Source of the DNA: Stentor roeselii
Lineage: Eukaryota; Ciliophora; Heterotrichea; Heterotrichida; Stentoridae
NCBI GenBank assembly: GCA_006503475.1
Contig: RSEH01000004.1
Span: 1 to 64,000, forward strand
Length of the DNA: 64,000 bases
Direction of reading: 5' to 3'
Shown here in pieces: positions 1 to 10,301 of the stretch (positions within the stretch are counted from its first letter, which is position 1; each line of letters begins with the position of its first letter). Below the pieces are notes generated by a model. The model searched no databases. It saw only the letters and a list, made by a program, of their open reading frames with translations, and was not told the DNA's origin. The position numbers were made by a program, and so were the translations under genes.

Positions 1-3
1 TTA

Positions 4-2730
4 TTAGGGATATGCAAAAATCTCTAAAGCCTCCCAACAAATCACATCAAAAACAAAATCCGCAACATTTAAAGCAACCTGAGTTTCTTCCAAATCACAT
101 TCAACCCAAGATTTTTCCGATTCAGCGACATCAACAATCAAAAACTGTGCAAGTCTTTCCTGTCTAACAGCCTGAAGTTTATCCTCATCCAGATTTCCAA
201 AGCTGTTCAACAAATCAGAAGTCGGAATTTTTCCAGCTTCAATTTCTGCCCACTTCACAAGTTTTTTAGCAGCAGCCTTCATGAGACTATCATATTCAAG
301 TACAAAGACCTGGTCTTGGATTTTCCAGGGCATGTTGACTTTTTTCTTGGCACTTCTACAAATAGCTTCATTGACAGCGTCAACAAGAACTTTATTATGA
401 GTAGCTTTGAAAGGGTTGACAGCTAAAGAAGAAGCACTGACAGACATGGAGATATTTGAAGACTTTTCGACTTTTTCAAAGTCAGAGTAGTCGAAAATCT
501 GTATCGAGTCTTCATCGCCGTAGTCTTCTTGAATACGACAAAGCATCAGCATTGGGTTGTAAATCTGAAGAACTGAGTCGATAACGACAGAAGCGTTTTT
601 CACTTTCTGCATTCTTTTAAAAGCGGAAAGAACTGCAATCGAGTCAGTTTGGACCTGGTTCTCGAATTCCTGCAAAGACATGCGAACAGCGATTAAAGTC
701 TTCTTAGGAATATTCGCCCAATATTCATCATCTTCTTTAAGTTCCTCATAAATCACATTAAAAACATCTTTTTCCAATGTGAAAACAATTCGATTGATAA
801 TAAGTTCATACCCTTCAATTTCAGTGGAAGACTCATACATATCAGTGAAAGGACTCGGAAACTTCTCAATAATCATCCTTCCAGACCTGCTTTCCGAATG
901 ATGCGACTCTTCCTTCACCTCCGCTTCAGCCGTATTAAAACTAATCGACGAGAAGTTCGCATTAGACCCGCTTTCGCCAGACCCATAAGAGTCTTCCAAG
1001 ATAAACATATGAGTCTGTTGCTGCAAAGCCGGCGTTTTCAAGTCCAAAGTATTTTCCGCAGAACAGTCATCAGAGTCATCTCTAGAACTAATGCCTCCAA
1101 CAAGCTGCTCGATTGAATCTGCAGATGTCTGCAGTTTTGCCTCAATTTCAACAGACTCTGAAATAAGAGGAATACTTGGCTCTTCCTGTGGAATTTGAAG
1201 GACATTTGGAGAGTTGGTCTCAGGAAATTTCAGAATTTTTTCCTCAGGCTCTGAAAGCGTGTCACGTGAATACAAACTTTCCTCACTTGGGGACTCGATG
1301 AACTCATCGCCTTGAGCTGGAGGGTCTTCAAATGTCAGGTTCACTGGCATTGGCACGTCATTCAACTGCATCAAAAAACTTGAGGAAAATTCGCTGATTG
1401 TGTTGCGAAGACCTGGAACTGCATCTTCTAAGTTTTTTTCTTCTTCTAAGTCAAGGTCTTCTAACCCTAGCACTTGTTTTATGTTTTCTAGGTTTTCTTG
1501 GAAGAGGTTCTCGAGTTTTGAGTAACGACGCTCAATTATTCCTTCGAATTTTTTTTTCATTTCAGGATTTCCACCCAGGACTTCTGCTAGTTTTGACATT
1601 TCTTGCATGTCGCGGGTTTTTAAGCTGATTAGTTGTTTTTGTTGTTTTTTGTTGATTTTTACTTGGTTTTCCAGAAGTTTTTCGTAGGATTTGTTTGCTT
1701 CTGATTTACTTTCTTCGACTTCAAATGGCGACTTCTGGTGATTCATGATTTTTTGTACTTCGTTATCAACCTGCAGGTAAGAAACTGACTCAGAGGACTG
1801 ATGAGGAGAAACTGATAAAAACTTCAAGAAAACGATTCTTTTTTGCCATTTTTCCAGCATTTCAATCATTTTTTCAAGTTTTCTGTCATGAGCAGGTTGA
1901 TTTTCGATTCTGAACTGTTCGACCCTATTAGCAAGATTTTTGATTTTCTGAAAAAGATCTTTTTTATGATCCGAGTAGTCTTCATTGACTTCTGAGATAT
2001 CATCAAGAACTTCCTTAGTCTCTTTTATTTCCTTAACTTTTTTCTTGATTCTCTTTTTTTTACCTGCGAAAACTTGAAACGTGAGAAGATTTTTCTTCGG
2101 CTTTTTCATTTTCTTGACTTTTTCGATTTCCCTCAAGACCTTCGTGTCACTTATCACTTTTTTATCGTCCACTCCCCATCTAGGACGCGAAGAAGGAAAC
2201 TTTTGTTTGAATTTGTTGAAGTTTTCTTCACGGATGAACTCATCAAGAACTTTCATCTGAAGTTTTTTCTGCAGTTTCGACTTGAGTTCTTGTTTCGCCT
2301 TATTTTTCTTGATTTTCAATTCAGTTCTTCCTTGTTTTACTGAATTTTTCAACAACTCGTCAATGTCTTGACGAGGTGACTGCCCTGCTGACCTTTTGCA
2401 TGAAAAGACTTGTCGTTGGTCAGTCGTTTTGCCTGATTTCGGCGAAAAAAGAAGAGTTTTACTTGAAGCGAAGGATCTTGGGGATTGCATTGGAGAACTG
2501 AAAGGCGACTTCACTGATCTCATTGTTTTGTATCGTTCTGGAGACTTGGGAGAAGGAAGTTTGATTGGAATGGGCAGGTCGGTCTTGGTTGTTGTTATCA
2601 CTTGCACTTCTTTTATTGAATGGCCGAGTATTTGCGTTTGGATTGTTGTGGTTGTGATAAAACCTGCACGTGATGAGATCGAACGAGGAAGAAGACCTGT
2701 GTTTAAAGTTAGCATCAGCACTTCTGACAT
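4..2730 (-). CDS. Large coiled-coil protein, possibly centrosomal/cytoskeletal
   Basis: A 908-residue intronless protein. The first 130 residues are basic and Ser/Pro-rich. Residues about 130-420 are Lys/Glu-rich with long helical, probably coiled-coil stretches, and an acidic linker follows. The last 200 residues look folded and end with a WVECDLEETQ segment and a hydrophobic helix. That tail resembles the C-terminal module of DUF4378/CEP350-like microtubule proteins, but this rests on pattern memory only. The ATG follows an AT-rich leader (aacaataataATG). The gene diverges from Spt16. The reading frame is clear; the function is unassigned. Confidence 0.75.
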   Translation of the reverse strand: MSEVLMLTLNTGLLPRSISSRAGFITTTTIQTQILGHSIKEVQVITTTKTDLPIPIKLPSPKSPERYKTMRSVKSPFSSPMQSPRSFASSKTLLFSPKSGKTTDQRQVFSCKRSAGQSPRQDIDELLKNSVKQGRTELKIKKNKAKQELKSKLQKKLQMKVLDEFIREENFNKFKQKFPSSRPRWGVDDKKVISDTKVLREIEKVKKMKKPKKNLLTFQVFAGKKKRIKKKVKEIKETKEVLDDISEVNEDYSDHKKDLFQKIKNLANRVEQFRIENQPAHDRKLEKMIEMLEKWQKRIVFLKFLSVSPHQSSESVSYLQVDNEVQKIMNHQKSPFEVEESKSEANKSYEKLLENQVKINKKQQKQLISLKTRDMQEMSKLAEVLGGNPEMKKKFEGIIERRYSKLENLFQENLENIKQVLGLEDLDLEEEKNLEDAVPGLRNTISEFSSSFLMQLNDVPMPVNLTFEDPPAQGDEFIESPSEESLYSRDTLSEPEEKILKFPETNSPNVLQIPQEEPSIPLISESVEIEAKLQTSADSIEQLVGGISSRDDSDDCSAENTLDLKTPALQQQTHMFILEDSYGSGESGSNANFSSISFNTAEAEVKEESHHSESRSGRMIIEKFPSPFTDMYESSTEIEGYELIINRIVFTLEKDVFNVIYEELKEDDEYWANIPKKTLIAVRMSLQEFENQVQTDSIAVLSAFKRMQKVKNASVVIDSVLQIYNPMLMLCRIQEDYGDEDSIQIFDYSDFEKVEKSSNISMSVSASSLAVNPFKATHNKVLVDAVNEAICRSAKKKVNMPWKIQDQVFVLEYDSLMKAAAKKLVKWAEIEAGKIPTSDLLNSFGNLDEDKLQAVRQERLAQFLIVDVAESEKSWVECDLEETQVALNVADFVFDVICWEALEIFAYP

Positions 2731-3066
2731 TATTATTGTTGGGTGGATTTAAGGATTTAACTGTAGTGGATGGGATTTTTATTAGGGAGTTTCGTATTAA
2801 GCGTGTGGATTAGGGTAAAGGGGGTTGGGCGTGGAATTTAGAGAGGATTTTTAAAGGGTTCTGGGATTGGTTTTGGTTTGGTGAAATAAAGGATTGGGAA
2901 ATCGGATTTTTAATACCTGAGATAATTGAGTATCTTGGTTATTTAGATATTGAGAATGAAATCATCTAATGATTCTTCACTACCATTGATGATTAAGCCT
3001 AATAATTCTTATCGCCTCTGTAAACCAAGTCTTCCACAGCCTTGCCCGCTAAGACTATAATAAAAA
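2731..3066. other. Divergent intergenic region
   Basis: 336 bp lies between the starts of the coiled-coil gene and Spt16. Plus positions 2760-2900 are strikingly G+T-rich and C-poor, so the 5' flank of the minus-strand gene is A+C-rich on its own coding strand. I see no RNA gene and no convincing coding sequence. It probably holds both promoters. Confidence 0.4.
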
Positions 3067-5535
3067 ATGGAGACCGCGGAAAAGGCAGGAAAGCTAATAG
3101 AAAAGCTTTTTTCTGTAGCAATAGAAAAAGTAGAAACAATAATCGACGAAGAACTGACTCAAACTCACGAATCACTATCAAAAGAAATCGAGTCATCATT
3201 TCCATCAATTTTGCGTAAGCTAGGCTATTCACCTTCATCCTGTTCTCTAATAAGCACTCAAGTTCAAAGCGGAGGCCGTTTCGACCCATCGTAACAATTA
3301 CTTAGAGCACCAAACGACAAGTCAACTCTTTCCAGTGATTTCGTTTACATAACCTTAAAAGTTTCAGTCGATTCACAAGAAGCCTGCTGTGGAAGGACTT
3401 TGATAATAAACCCTTCAGAGCAAATAAAAAAAGCTTACATTTTCCTATTCGACCTCAGTCAACATCCAAGTAGTCTTTCAAAAGGAACTCCTCTCAGCAC
3501 TGTTCATTCCAAATGCAAATCCTCTGCCTTTAACAAGGACCCAGAACTTGCCAAACTTTTACCTGTTTCCTTCGGATACGGATCAAAAGGGAAAATAATC
3601 AATGAAAACTCGAAGGAAAGTCTACAACCTGGAGAAGTCTTCACTTTTACCTGGAGTTTGAATGTTAATAATGGAAAAAATAACAGAGAAGCCAATTTGG
3701 TTTTGTTTGACTCGTTTTTCGTTCCAGAAATCGGAAATCTCAAGACTTTGACGGATGTTGTTAAAGAGTTTCAGGATATCAGCTATTCTTTAGAGGATGA
3801 AGAGAAAATTGCTACGAAAATTGATATCAAGGAACTTGAAAATAAAGGAGTGCTTAGAAGTTCGAGGTTTAGACATCAGATCAACTCGGAACAGATTGAA
3901 AAGGATAAAAAAAGAAAGGAAAGGCAGATTGAACTTAGGTATGAAAAAATTGAAGAACTTAAACAGAGATTCTCTGGATTTGATGGCAATAGTCGAAGGG
4001 GAACTACTACTCAGAAGTCTCTTGCTGAAGTCACTGCTTATTCGTCGAGGGAAAACTTTCCGGAAGCTGCTAGAAAGAATCAGATTTTTGTAGATACTCG
4101 ACATGAAAGTGTTTTGCTTCCTATCCACGGTCAATTAGTGCCATTCCACGTATCCACAATAAAAAACGTAAGTAAAAACGAGGAAGGCCGTCTTTTTTTC
4201 CTCCGTATAAACTTCCTGCACCCAGGAGGAGGAATAGTAAAAGACTCAAAATACATCCTTCCAGATCTAACCCATCCAAACAACTTCTACATAAAAGAGC
4301 TGACCTTCCGAAGCAGCAACCCACGTAACCTAAACAATTCCTTCAAAACCTTGAAAGAACTGATAAAAAAGGTGAAAGCAAACGAAATGGAAGAAAAAGA
4401 AAAAGGCAGTCTAATAGACCAAGAAAAGCTGATCCTAATTAAAGGCAAACGTCCAAGTCTTCCCGACGTGACAATAAGACCCAACATTTCAGGCAAAAAA
4501 ACTCAAGGTTCACTTGAAGGCCACCAAAACGGCATCCGTTTCACTTCAAACAAGGGAGACAAGGTCGACGTGATCTACGCGAACATAAAACACGCGATTT
4601 TTCAGCCAGTTGAAAACGAGTTGATTGTTTTGATTCACTTTCGTCTGCGGAACTCTATCATGATCGGCACCAAAAAGACGATTGACGTCCAGTTCTACAC
4701 AGAAGCCGGCATTCAAAGCGACGATCTTGACTTAAGAAGAAGAGCTGGAATGGATTTGGATGAGATTCAAGCAGAACAACGGGAAAGGAAATTCAAGGAA
4801 AAGTTGAATAAAGAATTCAAAAATTTCATTGAGTCTGTCCAGACGATTTCAAATGAAACTATCGACTTTGATATACCTTATCGAGAACTTGGGTTTCATG
4901 GAGTTCCTTTCAAGTCCAGTGTTTTTATCATGCCTTCTGTCAACTGTCTTGTCAGTCTTATTGAGAACCCTTTTTTCGTTGTTACTTTAAATGATATCGA
5001 AGTCGCTCACTTTGAAAGGGTCCAGTTTAATTTGAAGAACTTCGACTTGGTCCTTATTTTCAAAGACTATTCTGTTAATCCTCTAAGAATTTGCACAATT
5101 CCAGCTGAATTCCTCGATCCTATCAAGGACTGGCTCAATGATATCGACATCGTTTATTCCGAATCACTGAATCCTCTCAATTGGGGAAACGTGATGAAAG
5201 AAATCACTAAAGACTTAAATAATTTCATTGAAGAAGGCGCTTGGAACTTCTTGCAAGAAAGTGATGATGAGGAAAGTCAAGGCCAAGACGACGCCAGCAT
5301 CAACGAAGACTCTGTATTCAGCTCAGCTGATGCTGAAAACAGCGGAATCAGTGAAAGCGAGTACAGCGACGAGTCAGAAGAAGCTGAAGAAAGCGGAAGC
5401 CAAGAAGACCTCGAAAGTGACGAAGACTCAGGCTTAGAATGGGAAGAACTCGAAATACAAGCAAAAAAAGCTGATGCTAAAAAACGAGAAAAACAAGTAA
5501 AAGAAGCAAAACCAGTTAAAAAGATTAGAAAATAG
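3067..5535 (+). CDS. SPT16: FACT complex subunit Spt16 (N-lobe absent)
   Basis: Exons 3067..3290 and 3306..5535, joined by removing a 15-base intron, give 817 residues. The product is the large subunit of the FACT histone chaperone. Residues 1-75 match the start of the creatinase-like C-lobe (IIDEE, then STQVQSGGRFDP). The dimerisation and middle domains follow, with the family signature DLDEIQAEQRERKFKEKLNK, and then an acidic Ser/Asp/Glu tail ending in Lys-rich sequence. Spt16 of yeast and human is about 1,040 residues. The roughly 170-residue N-lobe is missing, and the upstream sequence is full of stops. The gene lies 6 bases before the MORN gene. Confidence 0.9.
3291..3305 (+). other. 15-nt intron in SPT16
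   Basis: GTAACAATTACTTAG. Removing it joins CCATC to AGCACC (phase 2) and restores the Spt16 frame exactly. A lies at intron position 10. Confidence 0.93.
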
Positions 5536-5541
5536 TTGAAA

Positions 5542-6537
5542 ATGGGAGTTAATTGTTCAAGTTGTGGATGTGGGGCCAAAGACACCGAATTTCACTCAGA
5601 AGTCGAATTCAACCTGCCAGGTCTTTCCAAGAAACAACAGCAAAGCGCCGAGCCTCAAATAGAAAAAGTTTTCATTCACCCAAGAAGTGTAGTCTTGATC
5701 CAGTCCGCATGGAGAGGATACCGAGTCCGCAAGTTGCTCCGAATAATAAAAAGAAAAAAACTTCCTTCAAAGTACTTCTGTTCCGACGATTCCCGTGATA
5801 CTAAAAGTTCCAGTCTCGCTTTAGAAAGAGAAGAAAGATCTGCCTTCCGGTACAGAAATGGCGCTGTTTTTGTAGGACAGTGGAAAGGCTCTTCAAGAGA
5901 CGGAAACGGCATCCAGACCTGGCCTGACGGCGCCAGGTATGAAGGCGAGTGGAAAGACAACAAGGCTCATGGATGGGGCAAGTTCTGGCACGTCGACGGC
6001 GATGTTTATGAAGGCGAGTGGAAAGACGACAAGGCTAACGGCCGGGGAAAGTACATCCAGGCCAATGGCGCAGTTTATGAAGGCGAGTGGAAAGATGACG
6101 TGCAGCAGGGATATGGAAAAGAAGTCTGGACTGACAACAGCAAGTATGAAGGGTATTACTTGAATGGAAAAAAACATGGATTTGGGACTTATCTTTGGAA
6201 AGACCTTTCTAGTTACTCTGGAATGTGGATGGACAATAAAATTAATGGAAAAGGGATTTATCGGTGGCCTGATGGAAGGGAATATAATGGAGAATGGAAA
6301 AATGGAGCTATGCATGGATTCGGGACTTATACTTGGAAAGATGGAAGGATGTATGAAGGGGAGTATTTAAATGACTTGAAACATGGACATGGCATTTATA
6401 CCTGGGCTGATGGAAAAACTTATGAAGGAAGCTGGAAAAGGGGAAAACAACATGGCTTTGGAGTCATGACTTATGTGGATGGCTCGGTTAAAAGAGGAGA
6501 GTGGCAGGATGGTAAGAGGATTAGGTGGATTGGTTAA
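5542..6537 (+). CDS. IQ motif + MORN-repeat protein, probably N-acylated
   Basis: 331 residues. The N-terminus MGVNCSSCGCG fits N-myristoylation (Gly2, Ser6) plus palmitoylation on nearby cysteines, which suggests membrane anchoring. An IQ calmodulin-binding motif (IQSAWRGYRVRKL) sits near residues 53-70. About nine MORN repeats of 23 residues (YEGEWKDDKANGRGKY type) fill residues 108-325. Such proteins often scaffold membrane or cortical cytoskeleton complexes. I chose the ATG at 5542 because it follows the Spt16 stop by 6 bases and produces the acylation signal. The specific partner is unknown. Confidence 0.88.
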   Translation: MGVNCSSCGCGAKDTEFHSEVEFNLPGLSKKQQQSAEPQIEKVFIHPRSVVLIQSAWRGYRVRKLLRIIKRKKLPSKYFCSDDSRDTKSSSLALEREERSAFRYRNGAVFVGQWKGSSRDGNGIQTWPDGARYEGEWKDNKAHGWGKFWHVDGDVYEGEWKDDKANGRGKYIQANGAVYEGEWKDDVQQGYGKEVWTDNSKYEGYYLNGKKHGFGTYLWKDLSSYSGMWMDNKINGKGIYRWPDGREYNGEWKNGAMHGFGTYTWKDGRMYEGEYLNDLKHGHGIYTWADGKTYEGSWKRGKQHGFGVMTYVDGSVKRGEWQDGKRIRWIG

Positions 6538-6760
6538 TGTTATTAATAATTGAATCTTATAATCTGGGAAATCTTTTTTTCTTTTGGTTGAAGTCCTTTT
6601 GTTTAGAATAAAGATTTCAAAATTGCAGCAATGGCTGAAATTTTAAGGAAAAATTGTAGGTAGGTTTAAAGAAAACCTTGAAAAATAACAGTTGTTCTCA
6701 GATCGTTGACTGAAACTTGAAAACCATTTAAATCTCATTCAAACCATAACATAATTAATA

Positions 6761-7129
6761 ATGTTTTCCGTTAATTCAAGTCTAGACGAAGGTTCAAATA
6801 TACGAGTTCCAAATTTATACAAAAAACTCGGGATTTCTAATAAAATAGCTTTGAAGCCTCCCAACCCTAAAGAAGTTCCTCGGATTGCTAAAAGACACTC
6901 GAGACGTGAAACGATGTTTGCATCAGAATTGCCGAATATTTTCACGAGTTTTCAAATGCTCAGCAAACATGAATCAAGGAAAAAGTCTTCAACTTGCACT
7001 GAAGAAGAACTTCTTGGATATGTTGGAGTAGGGCTGACTCAACAAGCTGCACAAAAGAGTAGGTTCATATCTAATTGGATTCAAAATATGAAAAAGGATA
7101 AAGAAAATTCAGACTCCAGGTCTCAGTAA
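6761..7129 (+). CDS. Hypothetical 122-residue protein
   Basis: A short, basic, hydrophilic protein with no recognised domain, signal peptide or membrane segment. The start lies in the common local context (attaataATG), and the product has balanced composition with a Lys/Asp/Ser-rich tail. It sits between the MORN gene and the phosphatase with AT-rich flanks. It may be a real small gene, but only frame openness and start context support it. Confidence 0.55.
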   Translation: MFSVNSSLDEGSNIRVPNLYKKLGISNKIALKPPNPKEVPRIAKRHSRRETMFASELPNIFTSFQMLSKHESRKKSSTCTEEELLGYVGVGLTQQAAQKSRFISNWIQNMKKDKENSDSRSQ

Positions 7130-7469
7130 ATTTAAATAATTCATACTTTGCCTTGAGATTAATCATTAAAAAGGTTTTAGTAAATTTTAATAACTCTTAG
7201 TTTGCTTTAGGATTAATCTTTAAAAGTTTGTGTTTCGATTGAAGAGAGTCTAGGATTTTTTTTGAATTTAAGTTGAGGTTTGATTATAAGTGAACTTGTT
7301 TTAAGTGGGAGATGAGATTTTATATTCTTCAAGAAATTTTTTATTAAAAGGTCGAGAAATTCGAAAATATTTATGATAATAATCTAGTGCGTTTATATAA
7401 AAAGAAATAAAATTTCTAAGAGTTTATCTAATTTCTCCAAAAAAGAATTTTCTATAATACTAAACTAAT
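7130..7469. other. AT-rich convergent intergenic region
   Basis: 340 bp between the 3' ends of a plus- and a minus-strand gene. There is a degenerate local duplication (ttaaataattcatactttgcc near 7130 and ttttaataactcttagtttgc near 7180). I see nothing else in it. Confidence 0.4.
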
Positions 7470-8093
7470 CTAACTAAAAACAGTCTGTCTAAGTTGTGTC
7501 GCAAATCCAATATTCGGTTCAACAATCTGCCTTTTTTCCTTCACAAACAAATAAGCCTGTTCATAAGTCCATCTATTGATCTTCATAAGATACCCAATGA
7601 CCACCGAAGCCGACCTGCTTTTTCCAGCGAAACTATCTAAAACTCACCAATGAACTAAAACCTTTCCTCTTGAAATACCTGAAGAAATATACTCAAAGCA
7701 CTCAGCAAGATAATCCACAATCTTAACCTCTGGAGAATCAAGTATTTTCACTACTTTATAAGTGAAATCATTTGGAAATATCGGGTTTATGCTGTCAGCG
7801 ACACATAAAATGTGAGTAATTCCAATTTCTTGCAATTTACTCTTAGACATCGCGGCACCGATACTTCCTATGAACAGTCCTGGGATTAATTCAGCTGGAA
7901 TGTTGTCAGTCTTGCAATACTTCAACGCTAGAAACATCCGGATTTGTTTCATTACTTTGTTGACGAACTCGTCTTTGTTGACTTGTTCTTCAAGACTTTT
8001 TACTTCAAGGATTTCTTCTGGGTTTGCAATTTCCTGGTTTTTGGTTTCTTCTATTTTTTCAGAGTTTTCATTTACCGCAGAGTCAGAAGACAT
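7470..8093 (-). CDS. Dual-specificity protein phosphatase
   Basis: Exons 8093..7648 and 7632..7470 give 202 residues. The fold is that of small DSPs: LIPGLFIGSIGAAMSK, ITHILCVAD, a late catalytic loop, and a C-terminal helix (WTYEQAYLFVKEKR). Splicing out a 15-base intron creates VHCFAGKSRSAS, the HCx5R(S/T) loop with catalytic Cys and Arg. Without splicing the protein stops at VHW and would be dead. The N-terminal 45 residues are acidic. It diverges from calcineurin A across a 194-bp gap. Confidence 0.9.
7633..7647 (-). other. 15-nt intron splitting the DSP catalytic Cys codon
   Basis: On the minus strand it reads GTGAGTTTTAGATAG. The flanking TG and T join into TGT, the catalytic cysteine of HCFAGKSR. 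A lies at position 10. Confidence 0.95.
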
Positions 8094-8287
8094 GATGGAA
8101 ATTTAAATAATGTGGAAGTTCTAAAAATAAAAAAAAACTTGAAATTTTTAATATTTTAGCAAATAAATATTAAGAGTTAGGTGTTTATTGATTTTTTGGA
8201 GGAAAGTCATTTGTGATTCTCAATAATTACAGAATTATTAAAAATTTGTTATTCGCCATACTGTTTTCATCGTACAATATTAAACCA
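8094..8287. promoter_or_regulatory. Divergent promoter region, DSP / calcineurin A
   Basis: 194 bp of AT-rich sequence between two divergent start codons. No specific motif stands out. The inference comes from gene orientation only. Confidence 0.35.
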
Positions 8288-9679
8288 ATGGAACCCTTAA
8301 AAGATCCGATGAATGATCGGCAAGTGAAGTCTCTTCCTCGTCCACCTCATAAGTGTATGTCATTTCAAGAGTTAATTAAGGGTCGGAGTAACCTTCCTGA
8401 CTGGTCTTTGCTCAAAAGCCATTTCGAATCTGAAGGAAGACTAAATAAGGAGACAGCTCTTCATCTAATCACCCAAGCGTCTCTAATCTTGCGAAAAGAG
8501 CCAAACATCTTAACACTATCAGATCCAATCACAATAGTCGGAGACATTCACGGTCAGTTTTACGATTTTTTAAAAATCCTCGAAATCGGAGGGAGTCCAG
8601 AGACCACCCGGTACCTTTTCCTGGGAGACTACGTTGACAGAGGAATTTTTTCAATAGAAGTATTACTTCTTTTGTATGCAATAAAAATAAACTACCCTTC
8701 AAGTATTTACATGCTGAGAGGAAATCACGAGTCACGGCAAATGACGAGTTTTTTCAATTTTAGGACTGAAGTGCTTTATAAATACGACCTTGAGGTCTAT
8801 GAAGCCATCATGGACAGTTTTGATACTTTGCCTTTGGTTTGTGTTGTTAATAAAAAGTTTCTTGCTGTTCATGGAGGCATCTCACCTGATTTGAACTCGC
8901 TTTCGGATGTGGAAAGATTGGAAAGGGAAACAGAACCACCCAAATCTGGACTTTTCTGTGATTTGCTTTGGTCTGACCCAGTTGATACACCCACTGGAAG
9001 TTTGGCTGAGAAGTTTAAGTATAATACTGCTCGAAGCTGCAGTTTTTATTTTGGACAGCAGGCGACTGGAAGATTATTGAAAAATCTTGGACTTAGTTCG
9101 ATTATTAGAGCTCATGAAGCTCAGTTGGAGGGTTACAAAATGCATAGATGGAATGGTCAAAACAAATTTCCAGTAGTAATCACATTATTTTCAGCTCCAA
9201 ACTACTGCGACTGCTACAACAACAAAGGTGCTCTTCTGAAGTTAATAGACAACACCCTCAACATCCAGCAATACAGCGCAAACGTGCACCCCTACCACCT
9301 TCCAAACTTCCTCGACATCTTCTCCTGGAGTATTCCATTCGTGATAGAAAAAACTCTTGAAATAATGAAACAAATCTTGAAACCCTCTAAACCGACTAAA
9401 AAACCTGGAGACTTAGTCGAGAAGCTTCAAGAAGATCTTAAAGAATCCAAAAAAACATCCTTAAAAAACAAAATCAAAACCGTTTCAAGGATGATGAAAA
9501 TGTTCAAAACTCTTAGAAAAGAACAAGAAACGATTTTAAGTCTAAAGGTCCTTAGCTCTGATAACAAACTCCCCAGAGGACTGCTCGTTGAAGGCAAAGA
9601 AGCACTTGTGACAGCTCTGGAGCAGTTCCACCAGATTCGAGAAGGCGATATGTCAAACGAGAGTCGACCATGCGACTGA
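8288..9679 (+). CDS. PPP3C: Calcineurin A (PP2B) catalytic subunit
   Basis: 463 residues. The metallophosphatase motifs are GDIHGQ, GDYVDRG and RGNHE, followed by SAPNYCDCYNNKG. The calcineurin B-binding helix is recognisable (LPNFLDIFSWSIPFVIEK), and then a calmodulin-binding-like stretch (LKNKIKTVSRMMKMFKTLR) and ILSLKVLSSDN, which corresponds to ESVLTLKGL in human CNA. The protein ends soon afterwards, without an obvious autoinhibitory peptide (human ITSFEEAKGLDRINERMPP). The ATG at 8288 is the first in frame; the upstream open frame begins only with GTG. A Ca2+-regulated phosphatase is a plausible contraction-related regulator, but that is inference. Confidence 0.93.
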   Translation: MEPLKDPMNDRQVKSLPRPPHKCMSFQELIKGRSNLPDWSLLKSHFESEGRLNKETALHLITQASLILRKEPNILTLSDPITIVGDIHGQFYDFLKILEIGGSPETTRYLFLGDYVDRGIFSIEVLLLLYAIKINYPSSIYMLRGNHESRQMTSFFNFRTEVLYKYDLEVYEAIMDSFDTLPLVCVVNKKFLAVHGGISPDLNSLSDVERLERETEPPKSGLFCDLLWSDPVDTPTGSLAEKFKYNTARSCSFYFGQQATGRLLKNLGLSSIIRAHEAQLEGYKMHRWNGQNKFPVVITLFSAPNYCDCYNNKGALLKLIDNTLNIQQYSANVHPYHLPNFLDIFSWSIPFVIEKTLEIMKQILKPSKPTKKPGDLVEKLQEDLKESKKTSLKNKIKTVSRMMKMFKTLRKEQETILSLKVLSSDNKLPRGLLVEGKEALVTALEQFHQIREGDMSNESRPCD

Positions 9680-9705
9680 AACACATAAATCTTAGTCTAA
9701 TTAAC

Positions 9706-10281
9706 TTATCCCGAGTCACAGTTCTTCGCGAGATGCCAGACCGATCCACATTTATGACAACTGCCGCCTTTGGGGTAGATTCCTTGATTCGGGTTCTGAC
9801 TGCACTGGCTTGCAAGGTGACCAGTCCCATTACAAAAGAAACAAACGGCGAATCCGAAGCCAGTCTTCTCACATTCTTTATAAGTATGCGTCCTTGACCC
9901 ACAAGAGTAGCAGTAAACCTCCCGCTTATCAAGAAGAGGACAGTTTTTAATCACATGACCTCTTGACTTGCAATTGATACACACCAGATTTGACTGATCT
10001 TTTGGAAGTTTTGAAAGTTTTTGCTGGATTTTATGTTTTTCTGAAAGTTTCTGAATTTTTGCTCGTTTTTTCGCCTGTCTCTTTGAAATCATCTCTTTTT
10101 CTAGTTCTGGGTCTACTCGCAAGGAAGGGTCTGATAAGGATTTTTTTAGTTTGGACAGTTGGCTGAAGATTCTTTGTTTTTTCTTTTTGAGGCTTGGGTC
10201 TGAACGAATACTCTCGAGTTTCGCTTCTAGGTCCTCGATGCGGTCTTGGACTGAAGTTTCGCTTAAGTGTATTTTTTTCAT
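9706..10281 (-). CDS. ZCCHC9: CCHC zinc-knuckle protein, ZCCHC9-like
   Basis: 191 residues. The N-terminal half is Lys-rich and helical. The C-terminal half has four CCHC knuckles: CINCKSRGHVIKNC, CYSCGSRTHTYKEC, CFFCNGTGHLASQC and CHKCGSVWHLAKNC. The order, spacing and the NPNQGIYPKGGSCHKCG linker match ZCCHC9, a nucleolar RNA-binding protein. It converges on calcineurin A (26-bp gap) and diverges from the next gene across 20 bp. Confidence 0.85.
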   Translation of the reverse strand: MKKIHLSETSVQDRIEDLEAKLESIRSDPSLKKKKQRIFSQLSKLKKSLSDPSLRVDPELEKEMISKRQAKKRAKIQKLSEKHKIQQKLSKLPKDQSNLVCINCKSRGHVIKNCPLLDKREVYCYSCGSRTHTYKECEKTGFGFAVCFFCNGTGHLASQCSQNPNQGIYPKGGSCHKCGSVWHLAKNCDSG

Positions 10282-10301
10282 TATGAGAAAGACTCATAAA
10301 T
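10282..10301. promoter_or_regulatory. 20-bp gap between divergent start codons
   Basis: The whole space between the ZCCHC9-like ATG (minus) and the FIT-like ATG (plus). It contains CATAAAT next to the plus start. Any core promoter must overlap coding sequence or be tiny. Confidence 0.4.
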
